Below are positions 20,021-29,276 of a stretch of DNA of 64,000 nt, piece after piece. Below the pieces are notes generated by a model, which did no database searches, had not been told where the DNA came from, and saw nothing but the letters and a program-made list of their open reading frames with translations. The stretch is from an uncultured Shewanella sp. Its GTDB lineage: Bacteria; Pseudomonadota; Gammaproteobacteria; Enterobacterales; Shewanellaceae. Made by a program: the position numbers and the translations under genes. Position 1 is the stretch's first letter, and each line of letters begins with the position of its first letter. Where the stretch lies: contig NZ_CANMIO010000004.1 of the NCBI RefSeq assembly GCF_947497935.1, positions 305,231 to 369,230 on the forward strand, given 5' to 3'.

Positions 20021-20060
20021 TTAGATTTTTCTCAATGATAATTTTATCAATTAGATTTTT
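20021..20060. repeat. Direct and inverted repeats in the cytochrome promoter region
   Basis: The 10-mer ttagattttt occurs exactly at 20021-20030 and 20051-20060, 30 bases apart. Between them is the inverted repeat tgataa-tt-ttatca (20036-20049). This could be an operator for a dimeric regulator, or AT-rich promoter DNA by chance. Confidence 0.4.
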
Positions 20061-20068
20061 ATCATAAA

Positions 20069-20084
20069 ACTGATCTAGCTCAAC
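20069..20084. promoter_or_regulatory. Second CRP-like site upstream of the respiratory cluster
   Basis: ACTGATCTAGCTCAAC matches 11 of 16 positions of the CRP consensus. It is about 115-130 bases before the cytochrome start, a better distance for activation than the site at 19901. Confidence 0.38.
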
Positions 20085-20200
20085 AATTAGCCACACGCTA
20101 ACTGCTAACTTTTATAACAAGGCGGAAGCATTTTTGGAACACTCTGCCAACTTGCAAAGGACGGCGTAATACCAAACAAAAAGAGAGTAAGGAATTGATG

Positions 20201-20527
20201 ATGAAAACTATCACTAAAATCGGTATAGGCCTTGCGCTAGCATTGTCTTTAGGGCTTCAAGCTCAAGCTGCTGATGGCGGTAACCCTAAAAAAGGCAAAC
20301 ACCTCTATAAGAAGGAATGTAAGGCTTGCCATAGCCAAGGTTCCGTGGGAGGCGAGATCACACCAATGAGCAAGACTATGAGCCAGTGGGATCGCTTCTT
20401 TAAGCGTATGAAGCATAAAGGCGATCAAGAAGCCTTTAACGCTTTATCCGAAAAAGATCTAAAAGATATTCAGCAGTTCCTCTATGACCATGCCGCAGAT
20501 TCCGATCAGCCTCAAACTTGTGGCTAA
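20201..20527 (+). CDS. Periplasmic monoheme c-type cytochrome
   Basis: 108 residues. A signal peptide (MKTITKIGIGLALALSLGLQ ending AQA) is followed by a class I-like cytochrome c domain with one heme motif CKACH at about residues 42-46 of the precursor and Met residues (PMSKTMSQWDRFFKRM) that could supply the sixth ligand. It probably passes electrons to the octaheme reductase encoded downstream. Start choice: ATGs at 20198 and 20201 and a TTG at 20195 are all in frame; AAGGA spacing favours 20201. It is the first gene of a three-gene cluster. Confidence 0.88.
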   Translation: MKTITKIGIGLALALSLGLQAQAADGGNPKKGKHLYKKECKACHSQGSVGGEITPMSKTMSQWDRFFKRMKHKGDQEAFNALSEKDLKDIQQFLYDHAADSDQPQTCG

Positions 20528-20695
20528 CATCTGCTAAGCGACCGAACTGCTTAGAAACACTTTAACCAACAGATAAATAAAAAATGGGGAATAACCTCAG
20601 GGCTTCATGCTGCCAAAAATCAGCTTCCCTAGCCCCTAGATACGACCAAGCTTAACTAATTGAAAACAACCAAAAACCCGTATAGGAGAGATGTT

Positions 20696-22408
20696 ATGCG
20701 TACCCTTATATCATTGCTCGTTGCCAATGCTCTCGCTTTCTCTGGCAGCGTTTATGCAAACGAAAATGACGCTCAAAAAATCGCAGTTCTCAAGCAACAA
20801 CTAGAAGAGATCACCAACGAACTTGACGATCTCAATGATCGCGTCGATAGCAATGAGCGCCACTCGGCCCTCGATAGAATTCTCATCACTGGCGACTTTC
20901 GCACTAAGGTTCACTCGCTTCACTACCGCAACGTTACTTGGAATCCCGCCATTAAAGTTAACTTTAATGATTTCGGTGCTAAGGCTATGTCCGGCGCCTT
21001 TGGTATGCCTAATGACCCAAACTCCCCATTAGGCAAGATGATGGCGGCAGATCCAAATCTAGCAGCGGCATTTCAAAGCGGGCAACTTCAGGGAGTCATG
21101 CCCTATGCCTTAGCCCAAAAAACCACTCAAGATATCGATAACGATCTCCTCTACACCACTAGGTTACGCCTCAATTTAAAAGCCAAGGTGTGGGATAACG
21201 TCAGCTTTGCAGGCCGATTATCTATGTATAAAAACTGGGGCGACTCTACTGGTGTGCAGGTGTTCGACTCTTGGCGCTCGTTCACCATGGATGGTACCAA
21301 CAGCGGCAATACCAGTGGCGACTGGTTAAGAGTAGAGCGCGCCTACTTCGACTGGAAAAATATCAATGGATCGCCACTCTACCTTTCTATTGGACGCCGC
21401 CCTTCAACCTATGGACCGCCCACTCAGTATCGTGAAAACGAAAAACGTGGTGGCACTCCGTCGGGTCACCTAGTCAACTTTAACTTCGATGGTGCCACCT
21501 TAGGCTACCACTTAGGCGAGCTCACTGGTGTTGAAGGCCAGGTTGTACGACTTTGCTACGGTCAGGGCTTCGAATCTCAATGGGGCAACGGTGAGATGTT
21601 TGGCGACATAGTGACTAAAGATACCCACCTTGGCGGCTTCAATATTGATGCGATAAATGATGGAAAAAACTTTCTTCAATTCACCCTCTTTGGTGCCAAA
21701 GATGTCAACGACGGCTTTAAGGGAACCATGGCTTTCCCAACTCAGCTTGCAGGCATTTTTGCCCCAACCATGTACCAAGATATGCAAAAATTCAGCAACT
21801 TTAACTTTGAAACTCGGGTACAACCTAGTGGCGTCATCGGCGACATGTTCTTAGGCGGAATAGGCTTCGCCCGTGAAGAAGATAACGATGTTAAATGGTT
21901 TATTTCTGGTGGTTGGACACGCGCCGATGGTAACGGCAACGCAGGCATGTTCGGTGGCATGCTCAGCGATGCGGTCTTTGAAGCACAACTTAATGCCGAT
22001 GGCAGTGAGATCATTATGATGCCAAGTGTTGCCGACACCAGTGGCCCTAAAGATGGTTACGGCGCCTACGTCGGTATTCAGATCCCAGCCCCTTACGGTA
22101 AATTTGGTCTCGAATATAACTATGGTTCTAAATACTGGACCCCATTCACTCAAGCGCAAGATGATCCTATCGGCAGCAAGCTCGCGACCCGCGGCCATGT
22201 CGGCGAAGCCTATTACATGTTTGATATCAATCCGCGCATGTTTATCAAGCTAGCGGGACTTTACTACGACTACGAATATACCGGTAGCGGGACTCCAGTT
22301 GGTGCTCCACAGGATATCGATGAGGTCATTGCTGGCAACGCATACTCCATGTTACCCATCGTCGATACAGCCTTCGATATCAACGCCTCTTTGACCGTTA
22401 ACTTCTAA
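20696..22408 (+). CDS. DUF3373-family outer-membrane porin-like protein
   Basis: 570 residues from the ATG at 20696, which follows AGGAGAG with good spacing; an upstream in-frame TTG at 20660 lacks support. A signal peptide (MRTLISLLVANALAFSGSVY, ending ANE) is followed by a short coiled coil (KIAVLKQQLEEITNELDDLN) and then a long run of amphipathic strands rich in Tyr, Trp and Gly, ending in Phe (SLTVNF), as in trimeric or monomeric beta-barrels. Members are found next to multiheme cytochromes in Shewanella. It may admit substrate or hold the cytochrome at the outer membrane; that role is inferred from context only. Confidence 0.8.
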   Translation: MRTLISLLVANALAFSGSVYANENDAQKIAVLKQQLEEITNELDDLNDRVDSNERHSALDRILITGDFRTKVHSLHYRNVTWNPAIKVNFNDFGAKAMSGAFGMPNDPNSPLGKMMAADPNLAAAFQSGQLQGVMPYALAQKTTQDIDNDLLYTTRLRLNLKAKVWDNVSFAGRLSMYKNWGDSTGVQVFDSWRSFTMDGTNSGNTSGDWLRVERAYFDWKNINGSPLYLSIGRRPSTYGPPTQYRENEKRGGTPSGHLVNFNFDGATLGYHLGELTGVEGQVVRLCYGQGFESQWGNGEMFGDIVTKDTHLGGFNIDAINDGKNFLQFTLFGAKDVNDGFKGTMAFPTQLAGIFAPTMYQDMQKFSNFNFETRVQPSGVIGDMFLGGIGFAREEDNDVKWFISGGWTRADGNGNAGMFGGMLSDAVFEAQLNADGSEIIMMPSVADTSGPKDGYGAYVGIQIPAPYGKFGLEYNYGSKYWTPFTQAQDDPIGSKLATRGHVGEAYYMFDINPRMFIKLAGLYYDYEYTGSGTPVGAPQDIDEVIAGNAYSMLPIVDTAFDINASLTVNF

Positions 22409-22457
22409 TCTAATTAAGCGCCTTCTCGGTTAGCGCCGAGGAGGCAGGAGATTAACC

Positions 22458-23855
22458 ATGAAAACCTTAGCTATCACACTGAGCCTGCTAATCACCATAC
22501 TATATTGTAATAGTAGTTTGGCGGCTCAAGATCACAGTGAATTTATCGAAGGGCCCTTTGCTACTGGCTCTGACGTCACAACCCTGTGTATAGAGTGTCA
22601 TGAAGATCACGCCGCTGATTTTATGAAATCATCACACTGGACCTGGGAGCTTGAACAGACTCTCCCCGGCCGCACGGTAAAGCGTGGCAAGAAGAACACC
22701 ATCAATAACTTCTGCGTCGCCATCTCTAGCAATGAACCTCGCTGCACCAGTTGTCATGCTGGTTACGGCTGGAAAGATAATAACTTCGATTTTAACGATA
22801 TGACCAAAGTCGACTGCCTTATCTGCCACGACACAACGGGAACCTATGTTAAAGATCCCGCAGGCGCTGGCGAAGTCTTAGCAAAAGTAAACCTTGAACG
22901 TGTTGCGCAAAATGTCGGTACTCCTGTACGAGATAACTGCGGTACCTGTCACTTTTACGGTGGCGGCGGTGACGGCGTCAAGCATGGCGACCTCGACTCT
23001 TCAATGTCCTATCCAGACAAACGCACCGATGTACATATGGATGTCGACGGTAATGACTTCCAATGTCAGGAGTGTCACACCACCAAAGAGCACCAGATTA
23101 CCGGTAACGCCATGGGAGTTTCTCCCGGTGGTGACAATCCGATTGGCTGCATCAACTGCCATGATAGTGCCCCCCATCAGAAGCAGAAACTCAATGACCA
23201 CGGTCAGGCTGTTGCCTGCCAAACATGTCACATTCCAGAGTTTGCCAAAAATGAGCCAACCAAGATGAGTTGGGACTGGTCTACAGCAGGTTCAAACCGC
23301 GAACAGACCACCGATAAATATGGCAAGCACAGCTATATGAAAAAGAAAGGCGACTTCGTCTGGGCTAAGAATGTAACACCTCAATACGCTTGGTATAACG
23401 GCAATGCTGATGCCTATATGGCGGGAGATAAGATGCAGCCCAAGGCGGTCACGAAGCTGACCCATCCCTTAGGTGATATCAATGACCCCAACGCCAAGAT
23501 CACCCCTTTCAAGGTACACACGGGCAAGCAAATCTATGACAAGAAGTTGAATATTTTTATCACCCCGAAAGTCTTCGGCAAGGATGGCTATTGGAAAACC
23601 TTTGACTGGGACAAAGCTGCCCGACTCGGCATGGAGAAAAACCCAAATATGCTCGAAAAAGGGATCAAATACAGCGGTGAATATAGCTTTGCGGCAACCG
23701 AAATGTGGTGGCCAATCAATCATATGGTCTCACCTAAAGAGGACGCCCTTAAGTGTAAGGACTGCCATAATCAGCAAGGGCGACTCGACTGGCAAGCCCT
23801 AGGCTATGAAGGCGATCCCATGAAGGTGAAAGATGGTCAAAGACACGCACAATAA
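22458..23855 (+). CDS. otr: Octaheme c-type cytochrome, tetrathionate reductase (Otr) family
   Basis: 465 residues with a signal peptide ending LAA at about residue 23, so periplasmic. Eight heme motifs are present: CIECH 44-48, CTSCH 96-100, CLICH 120-124, CGTCH 161-165, CQECH 203-207, CINCH 231-235, CQTCH 254-258 and CKDCH 433-437. The long gap before the last heme is typical of Otr. The characterised Shewanella Otr reduces tetrathionate, and also nitrite and hydroxylamine in vitro, at an unusual lysine-ligated heme. The physiological substrate here is not proven by sequence. A GGAGGCAGGAG ribosome site precedes the ATG, 49 bases after the barrel gene. Confidence 0.93.
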   Translation: MKTLAITLSLLITILYCNSSLAAQDHSEFIEGPFATGSDVTTLCIECHEDHAADFMKSSHWTWELEQTLPGRTVKRGKKNTINNFCVAISSNEPRCTSCHAGYGWKDNNFDFNDMTKVDCLICHDTTGTYVKDPAGAGEVLAKVNLERVAQNVGTPVRDNCGTCHFYGGGGDGVKHGDLDSSMSYPDKRTDVHMDVDGNDFQCQECHTTKEHQITGNAMGVSPGGDNPIGCINCHDSAPHQKQKLNDHGQAVACQTCHIPEFAKNEPTKMSWDWSTAGSNREQTTDKYGKHSYMKKKGDFVWAKNVTPQYAWYNGNADAYMAGDKMQPKAVTKLTHPLGDINDPNAKITPFKVHTGKQIYDKKLNIFITPKVFGKDGYWKTFDWDKAARLGMEKNPNMLEKGIKYSGEYSFAATEMWWPINHMVSPKEDALKCKDCHNQQGRLDWQALGYEGDPMKVKDGQRHAQ

Positions 23856-24165
23856 ATTAAGTCGTCACTTAAATAAATGCTAAAGCCATTACGTTAAATA
23901 GTTAGTTTAAACAGTTACTAAAATAGTACTCCCATCAACTAGCCTTGCTACCTCTCCTTAGCAAGGCTATTCGTCAGCCATGCTCTAAGCAGGCTGACGC
24001 TTTCTCAAGGACCTCTTAATAACCAACATTGTGCCACACACCGGAGTAAACACCTACGCGCCTCACTTAGCCAACCTGTTAACACACTGTTATGTATTGT
24101 CTATCTTTTAAACATACCCTATTCTCTAAACATGCTTTCAAAAGTAATTAGGGATGATATAAACG
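23856..24165. other. Intergenic region between otr and the secretion operon
   Basis: 310 bases without a gene. It holds two hairpins (listed separately) and then AT-rich DNA that must contain the promoter of the secretion operon; I could not assign -35 and -10 boxes with confidence. Confidence 0.5.
23941..24006 (+). terminator. Two consecutive hairpins, probable terminator of the otr cluster
   Basis: Stem one: agccttgcta / tagcaaggct (23941-23950 and 23959-23968). Stem two: cgtcagcc / ggctgacg (23972-23979 and 23992-23999) followed by ctttct. Both are perfect. The T run after the second is short. Confidence 0.6.
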
Positions 24166-25824
24166 ATGAGAGAGAACTTCAGTCTAATAAAAACTAATCG
24201 GGCTTGGGCAGAGCTATTGCTGTCATCAACGTTTATCAATCTGCTATCTCTCGCCTTACCTTTCACTATGCTACAAATTTACGACCGTATTTTGCCTAAC
24301 CAAGGCTATGGCACCGCTAGCGTGTTGGCTTCTGCCGTTGGCGTAGCGATTTTACTTGAACTGCTCTTACGTTATTCCCGTAGCTGGTTGCTGGCATCCT
24401 CAGCCGCCAATTTTGAGCTACAAACCACGACTAAGGTGGTGTCAGCCTTAATGCAATCAGACTACCATCATGTGGAAAATCTAGGTACAGGTAGGGTATC
24501 AAATGGTCTTGCCAGCATCGCCACAATGCGAGAGATCTACTCAGGACAAGCACTTGTGGCACTGATGGATTTTCCTTTTGTAGTTATTTTTCTCGCGTTG
24601 GTCGCCTATATCGGCGGCCCGTTAGTATTTATTCCCATTGCGGTATGGGCGGTTATTGGTGGTTTAGTCTTTTTTATCGGTCAAAAGCTTAACCGTGCAA
24701 CTCAAGATTTAGCACTCACCGATAGTGAACGCTCTCGTATGCTGATCTTGGTACTATCAGGCTTAACCACAGCAAAGGCGTTGGCATTAGAAACCCGACT
24801 ATCGGCGATTTATAGCGAGATTAATTACCGTCGCTTGGCGCAGCAGCAACAAGTCGATTGGTTATCGTCCAAGCTACAAGAGCTGATCCAAGGTGCGTCC
24901 CAAGGAACTACCTTGCTGATAGTGCTGATCGGTTGTTTTGAAGTGCTCAATGGTGATCTCACGACTGGTGGGTTAGCAGCTTGTTCGATTCTGGCAGGCA
25001 GAGCCATCGCGCCGCTCAGTGCCATAATTAGTCTGCGTTCGCGACTCGCAAGCGCCAATACCGCGATGAATCATGTCAATGATCTCACCAAGTTACCTGC
25101 AGAGATGTTTAAAGGCAGCACTCAATACCAACAAAAACTGCCATTAGGTCCCATCCAATTTGACAATGTGGCCAGCGTTCAAGTTGGTGCAAAACTCAAC
25201 AACTTTAATCTATCCATTCCAAGTGGCAGTTTAGTCACAGTAACCTCAGATCCTCTTACCCATGCAAGTTTACTACTTAGTGTCATCGGTGCTTTTCACC
25301 ATTTAGAGCAAGGAAGAATAACCATTGCAGGGGTTGAGCAAAGTGAACATAAGGCCAATGAATACCGTCAATCAGTCACCTATGTCTCGCCTTGGCCAAC
25401 ACTATTTGCCGGCAGCTTACTTGAAAACATGACCATGTATAGACCTGAGCGAGAATCACTGGCGATGGAGGTAGCTGAAGCGTTGGGGCTCACGACTAGC
25501 ATCGCCCAACTACCTGCAGGTTATCAAACCGAAGTGGGTGTCAGCGACAGTCAAATGCTCAATAAAGGTGCAATTAAACTTATTGCCTTAGTCAGAGCTT
25601 TTGTGCAATCCCCCTCTATCTTACTGCTTGATGAACCAATGATTTCACTCGATGCAGATTCACAGACGCGGCTAATCAATGTCATTAAAAAATATAAAGG
25701 CAAGATGACCATTATCTGTGCCTCCCACTTTAGTGAACTCGCTAATAATAGCGAGCTCAGGGTGAATATTGATAACACTGGAAAATGTCAGATTTTGGCT
25801 TCTGCTACGGAGGTTAATTTATGA
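24166..25824 (+). CDS. Type I secretion ABC half-transporter with degenerate nucleotide-binding domain
   Basis: 552 residues, with a transmembrane domain at about 15-305 and an ABC domain at about 328-545; there is no C39-like N-terminal domain. The fold resembles LapB/PrtD-type exporters (QIYDRILPNQGYGTASVL). The Walker A position reads TVTSDPLTHASLL (about 358-370), with no GxxxxGK lysine. The ABC signature position reads DSQMLNKGAIKLIALVRAF instead of LSGGQ. Walker B (ILLLDEP, 485-491) and the H-loop histidine (H521) remain. ATP hydrolysis by this subunit alone is unlikely, so it is probably the non-catalytic partner of the next protein. Its stop overlaps the next start in ATGA, implying translational coupling. 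Confidence 0.88.
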   Translation: MRENFSLIKTNRAWAELLLSSTFINLLSLALPFTMLQIYDRILPNQGYGTASVLASAVGVAILLELLLRYSRSWLLASSAANFELQTTTKVVSALMQSDYHHVENLGTGRVSNGLASIATMREIYSGQALVALMDFPFVVIFLALVAYIGGPLVFIPIAVWAVIGGLVFFIGQKLNRATQDLALTDSERSRMLILVLSGLTTAKALALETRLSAIYSEINYRRLAQQQQVDWLSSKLQELIQGASQGTTLLIVLIGCFEVLNGDLTTGGLAACSILAGRAIAPLSAIISLRSRLASANTAMNHVNDLTKLPAEMFKGSTQYQQKLPLGPIQFDNVASVQVGAKLNNFNLSIPSGSLVTVTSDPLTHASLLLSVIGAFHHLEQGRITIAGVEQSEHKANEYRQSVTYVSPWPTLFAGSLLENMTMYRPERESLAMEVAEALGLTTSIAQLPAGYQTEVGVSDSQMLNKGAIKLIALVRAFVQSPSILLLDEPMISLDADSQTRLINVIKKYKGKMTIICASHFSELANNSELRVNIDNTGKCQILASATEVNL

Positions 25825-27944
25825 ACTCAATCAATCAAACCCAGCCAATCGAGGGGAAAAGATCGCCCACAGATTCGATAGAATTGAAAAATATACTCAT
25901 CGCTTTGTTGCAACAGATCGGACTATTTTCGCAAGCGACGAATATTCTCAATGACGATGCAATAAAAACGATTGATACCGTTAAGCTCGCTTATTTACTG
26001 CAAAAGCATCATATCGGTTACTCGGTATTTAAAACTCATAAACAAGCCATATCTCAAGCTATTCACCCCTTTATTATCATCCCTGATGATAAACCTGCGG
26101 TTATGGCCAGACGTAGAGGTGAACAATATGAAATATTTGAGCAACAAACAGAGCAATGGCAAGCCGTAACGACACAAGATTTACCGCTTATAGGCCACGT
26201 TTTTGTTATCGAGAGTCTACCTAGCAGTAAGCAAAATATTCGCGCATTTGCTGCACATATGAGTAAACGCACCAAGTGGTATCGACCTGTATTTTGGCTC
26301 AGCCTACTATCGAGCATTACCGGACTTGCAGTCCCACTGTTCACTATGGCGGTTTATGATCGCGTCATCGGTGGACAAGCCCCAGACGTGCTGCCGACTA
26401 TCGCCCTTGGTGCCGCATTAGCCTTAGCGATATTAGTCACCACTCGCTTAACACGAGCTAATGTTCTTGCAACGACTAGTAACCGTTTTGCTCGAGATCT
26501 TTCTGACCTCACCTTTAAACGGTTGTTAAGTATGCCGCTGATGGTGTTATCTCGTGTTGGCAGCTCTAACCATATGGCACGTATGCGTAATGCCGAAAAA
26601 GTAAGGACACTACTTTCTGGTCCTAGTGGCGCGGGGTTAGTCGATCTGCCCTTTACTGCTATTGCACTTATCACTATTGCACTATTGAGTGGCTGGCTGG
26701 TTATCGTTCCTTTGGTGATGCTTCTACTATTTTATTGGGTGATGAAAGCGGTAAATAAATACGCTCAATCGGCCTCTCCCACCATTAGTGGTGATTATCA
26801 AAACTCCATTAATGAACTAGCCAAGAACCTACTGCAACTTAAAACCAGTGGTGAAACAGATGGCTGGAATACTAAGTTTGCTAGGCAATGTAAGGAGAAC
26901 TGTCGGCAGAACTTTCTTTATGCCAAACGCAATGGATTAAATGCTGCTGTCGCCCATGCGATGAGCTTACTCACTGCATTAGTCACCGTATTTACGGGCA
27001 TATTTTTAGTGCTTAACCAAAGTATTAGTCCCGGCTCACTTATTGCCTGTGTGATGCTTATTTGGCGTATTACTGGGCCGGCACAACTGGCATTTTCATC
27101 TAGCCAGAAGATCAGCATGATGGATATAGCGATTAAACAGTTTGATCGTTTTATGCAAGCTGGAACTGAGAACAGTGAATTAAGGCTTGATACTCCTGCA
27201 ACGCATACTCCGCCAGCGATTAGTTTTCAGCACGTTACTTTGCGTTATGGTGCAGATGTGGATCCAGCCCTTGCTGGTGTAAGTGTCGATATAGAGCCGG
27301 GAGAAAATGTTGCTATCATCGGTCCTAATGCCTGCGGCAAAACCTCTCTGTTACTTGCCGCTATGGGAGTTGCGGAGGCACAAGCTGGGTACGTAAGTGT
27401 TAATGGTAAAAACCTAAAGCAATATGATCCTGAAGCTTATCGAAAATGGGCGGCATTTTGTCCAGCTGAACCGGATCTATTCCCAGGCTCTTTAGCCTAT
27501 AACCTACGAATAGCAAAACAAGATGCCACCGATGAAGAACTGATTGCGGCCATCAAAGCGGCGGGGGGCGAGTCATTGTTTAATGCGCTAGACAATGACC
27601 TCAATATCGATCTGTTTAACCGCGGTCACACACTACTCTCTGCCGTTGAAGGCAGCTATATCAGTCTAGCTCGAGCATTGCTTAAGCAATCAAGCTTAAT
27701 CATTCTTGACGAACCCATCGCCAACCGTAATCCGGCAGCTAAAGCTCAGCTATTGGAAACATTCAATTCGCTTAAAGGTAAAAGTACCGTGCTATTTACC
27801 AGTCATGATCAAGAGTTGATCCAGCAAGCTGACAAAGTCGTCATTTTGGATAAAGGCGCGGTCGTTTATGCAGGCCCTATCCCCGAACAATCAGCTCAAC
27901 AACCACAATCTGCAGCACCTCAGGAGAACCTCCCTAATGGATAA
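25821..27944 (+). CDS. Type I secretion ABC transporter with C39-like domain (LapB-like)
   Basis: 707 residues. An N-terminal C39 peptidase-like domain (about 20-135) lacks a catalytic Cys at the expected start, as in LapB/HlyB-type exporters where it only binds cargo. Transmembrane helices lie at about 155-420 and the ABC domain at about 465-690. Walker A is intact (GPNACGKTSLL, 501-511), as are Walker B (LIILDEP) and the H-loop (H662). The signature position reads LLSAVEGSYISLARALL, so GGQ is lost, and the Q-loop position reads FCPAEPDLFPGS with no Gln at the usual place. It presumably forms a heterodimer with the upstream half-transporter. Confidence 0.9.
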   Translation: MNSINQTQPIEGKRSPTDSIELKNILIALLQQIGLFSQATNILNDDAIKTIDTVKLAYLLQKHHIGYSVFKTHKQAISQAIHPFIIIPDDKPAVMARRRGEQYEIFEQQTEQWQAVTTQDLPLIGHVFVIESLPSSKQNIRAFAAHMSKRTKWYRPVFWLSLLSSITGLAVPLFTMAVYDRVIGGQAPDVLPTIALGAALALAILVTTRLTRANVLATTSNRFARDLSDLTFKRLLSMPLMVLSRVGSSNHMARMRNAEKVRTLLSGPSGAGLVDLPFTAIALITIALLSGWLVIVPLVMLLLFYWVMKAVNKYAQSASPTISGDYQNSINELAKNLLQLKTSGETDGWNTKFARQCKENCRQNFLYAKRNGLNAAVAHAMSLLTALVTVFTGIFLVLNQSISPGSLIACVMLIWRITGPAQLAFSSSQKISMMDIAIKQFDRFMQAGTENSELRLDTPATHTPPAISFQHVTLRYGADVDPALAGVSVDIEPGENVAIIGPNACGKTSLLLAAMGVAEAQAGYVSVNGKNLKQYDPEAYRKWAAFCPAEPDLFPGSLAYNLRIAKQDATDEELIAAIKAAGGESLFNALDNDLNIDLFNRGHTLLSAVEGSYISLARALLKQSSLIILDEPIANRNPAAKAQLLETFNSLKGKSTVLFTSHDQELIQQADKVVILDKGAVVYAGPIPEQSAQQPQSAAPQENLPNG

Positions 27945-29262
27945 TCGTCAACTAGCGAATCGAGTATGGCCTGAGCACGAGTTTACCGATGCCATTGAAG
28001 CGCCTGCGGAAAGAAAATTTATTAAACGCATCATATTTTTGATCACAGGATCAGTTCTTATTATGTTGCTTTGGTCACTCTTTGCTCAGGTCGAAGAGAT
28101 CTCTAAATCTAAAGGACAAGTCGTCCCACTTGGCCACCGTCAGATAATACAGAGCCGTGCAGGCGGAACGATTGCATCTGTGGTGGTAGAGGAAGGAGAT
28201 GTGGTTAAAAAGGGTGATGTACTCGCTAGCTTTGTTTCTATAGATAGCCAATCAGCCGAAGAGGAACTCGCCAGTAAACGCGCTAATTTGATCCTAAGAA
28301 TTGAGCGCTACGAAGCTTTTATCGATCAAAGGAAAGCAAATTTCATTGAGTTTGAGTCAGAATATCCGCAGTTAGTTAAACTGCATACCGCCTCGCTTAA
28401 CCGCATGAACCAAGAACGGTTAGCAATGCAACAGCTGTCAAAGTCTGATATCGCTAAGTCGCAAGCGGAGATCGACGGCCTTAAAGCAGAGATCCCACCG
28501 CTCAGTGACCAGATTAAGTCTGCCGAGCAGACGCTTAATATGATGCTATCGGTAACCGCTGAGCAAGCGGTATCTAAGCTTAGAATTTTAGAGTCGCAAC
28601 AAAAACTTGATTCCTATATGCGCGAGCTTAAAGGAATGGAAAGTAAGCAGCAGGTCTTGTCTAAGAACTTGCTCAATTTAGAGCAGCAACTAAAACAGAA
28701 ACAAGCCACCTTGCTAAAAGAGGTCGGCGAGAAACGAACTGATGCTCAAGCCGAACTGCTAGGCATTATCGCTCGCTTAAAATCATCGGGATCTTTGGTA
28801 TCACAAAATACAGTTACAGCTCCCGTTGACGGTATTATTCAATCGCTCCCTTCCTCTTCCACTGGCAGTGTTATTCAACCTGGCGGCACCGTTGCGGTTA
28901 TCGTACCGATGACGAAAACCGGCCTAATGGAAGCCAAGCTATCCCCCCGCGATATTGGTTTTGTCAAAGTCGGCCAGCCTGTACGAATTAAAATTGATGC
29001 TTTTGACTACAGCCGTTATGGCGCACTCGATGGCATTGTAAAGCGCATTTCTCCAAGTACTGATTCAGATGAAAAAGGCGGTGTGTTTTATAAAGTCCAG
29101 ATCAGCATAGATAAGCCATACTTTGCTGATAAACCCGGTCAGTTTGACTTAATCCCTGGGATGACGGGGGAAGCAGACATAGTCACTGGAGATAAAACTG
29201 TTTTTCAGTATCTATGGAAGCCTGTTTTTACCAACGTAACAGAAGCTTTTGGTGAGCGCTAA
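27937..29262 (+). CDS. HlyD-family type I secretion membrane fusion protein
   Basis: 441 residues from the ATG at 27937, which overlaps the preceding stop by 8 bases and follows CAGGAG. A single membrane segment lies at about 30-50 (RIIFLITGSVLIMLLWSLFA). It is followed by a lipoyl half-motif (GGTIASVVVEEGDVVKKGDVLA), long coiled coils with many Lys, Glu and Gln (about 105-285), the second lipoyl half (VTAPVDGIIQSLP) and a beta-barrel domain ending in TGEADIVTGDKTVFQYLWKP, split here as TGEADIVTGDK and TVFQYLWKP. It bridges the ABC pair to an outer-membrane channel. No TolC-like gene is in this operon. Confidence 0.93.
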   Translation: MDNRQLANRVWPEHEFTDAIEAPAERKFIKRIIFLITGSVLIMLLWSLFAQVEEISKSKGQVVPLGHRQIIQSRAGGTIASVVVEEGDVVKKGDVLASFVSIDSQSAEEELASKRANLILRIERYEAFIDQRKANFIEFESEYPQLVKLHTASLNRMNQERLAMQQLSKSDIAKSQAEIDGLKAEIPPLSDQIKSAEQTLNMMLSVTAEQAVSKLRILESQQKLDSYMRELKGMESKQQVLSKNLLNLEQQLKQKQATLLKEVGEKRTDAQAELLGIIARLKSSGSLVSQNTVTAPVDGIIQSLPSSSTGSVIQPGGTVAVIVPMTKTGLMEAKLSPRDIGFVKVGQPVRIKIDAFDYSRYGALDGIVKRISPSTDSDEKGGVFYKVQISIDKPYFADKPGQFDLIPGMTGEADIVTGDKTVFQYLWKPVFTNVTEAFGER

Positions 29263-29276
29263 AAAGGAAGTAGAAC

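Noticed and set aside
20036..20049. Inverted repeat TGATAA-TT-TTATCA as an FNR box
   Set aside because: The half-site spacing is six bases between TGAT and ATCA rather than the four required by FNR, and the outer bases do not match.
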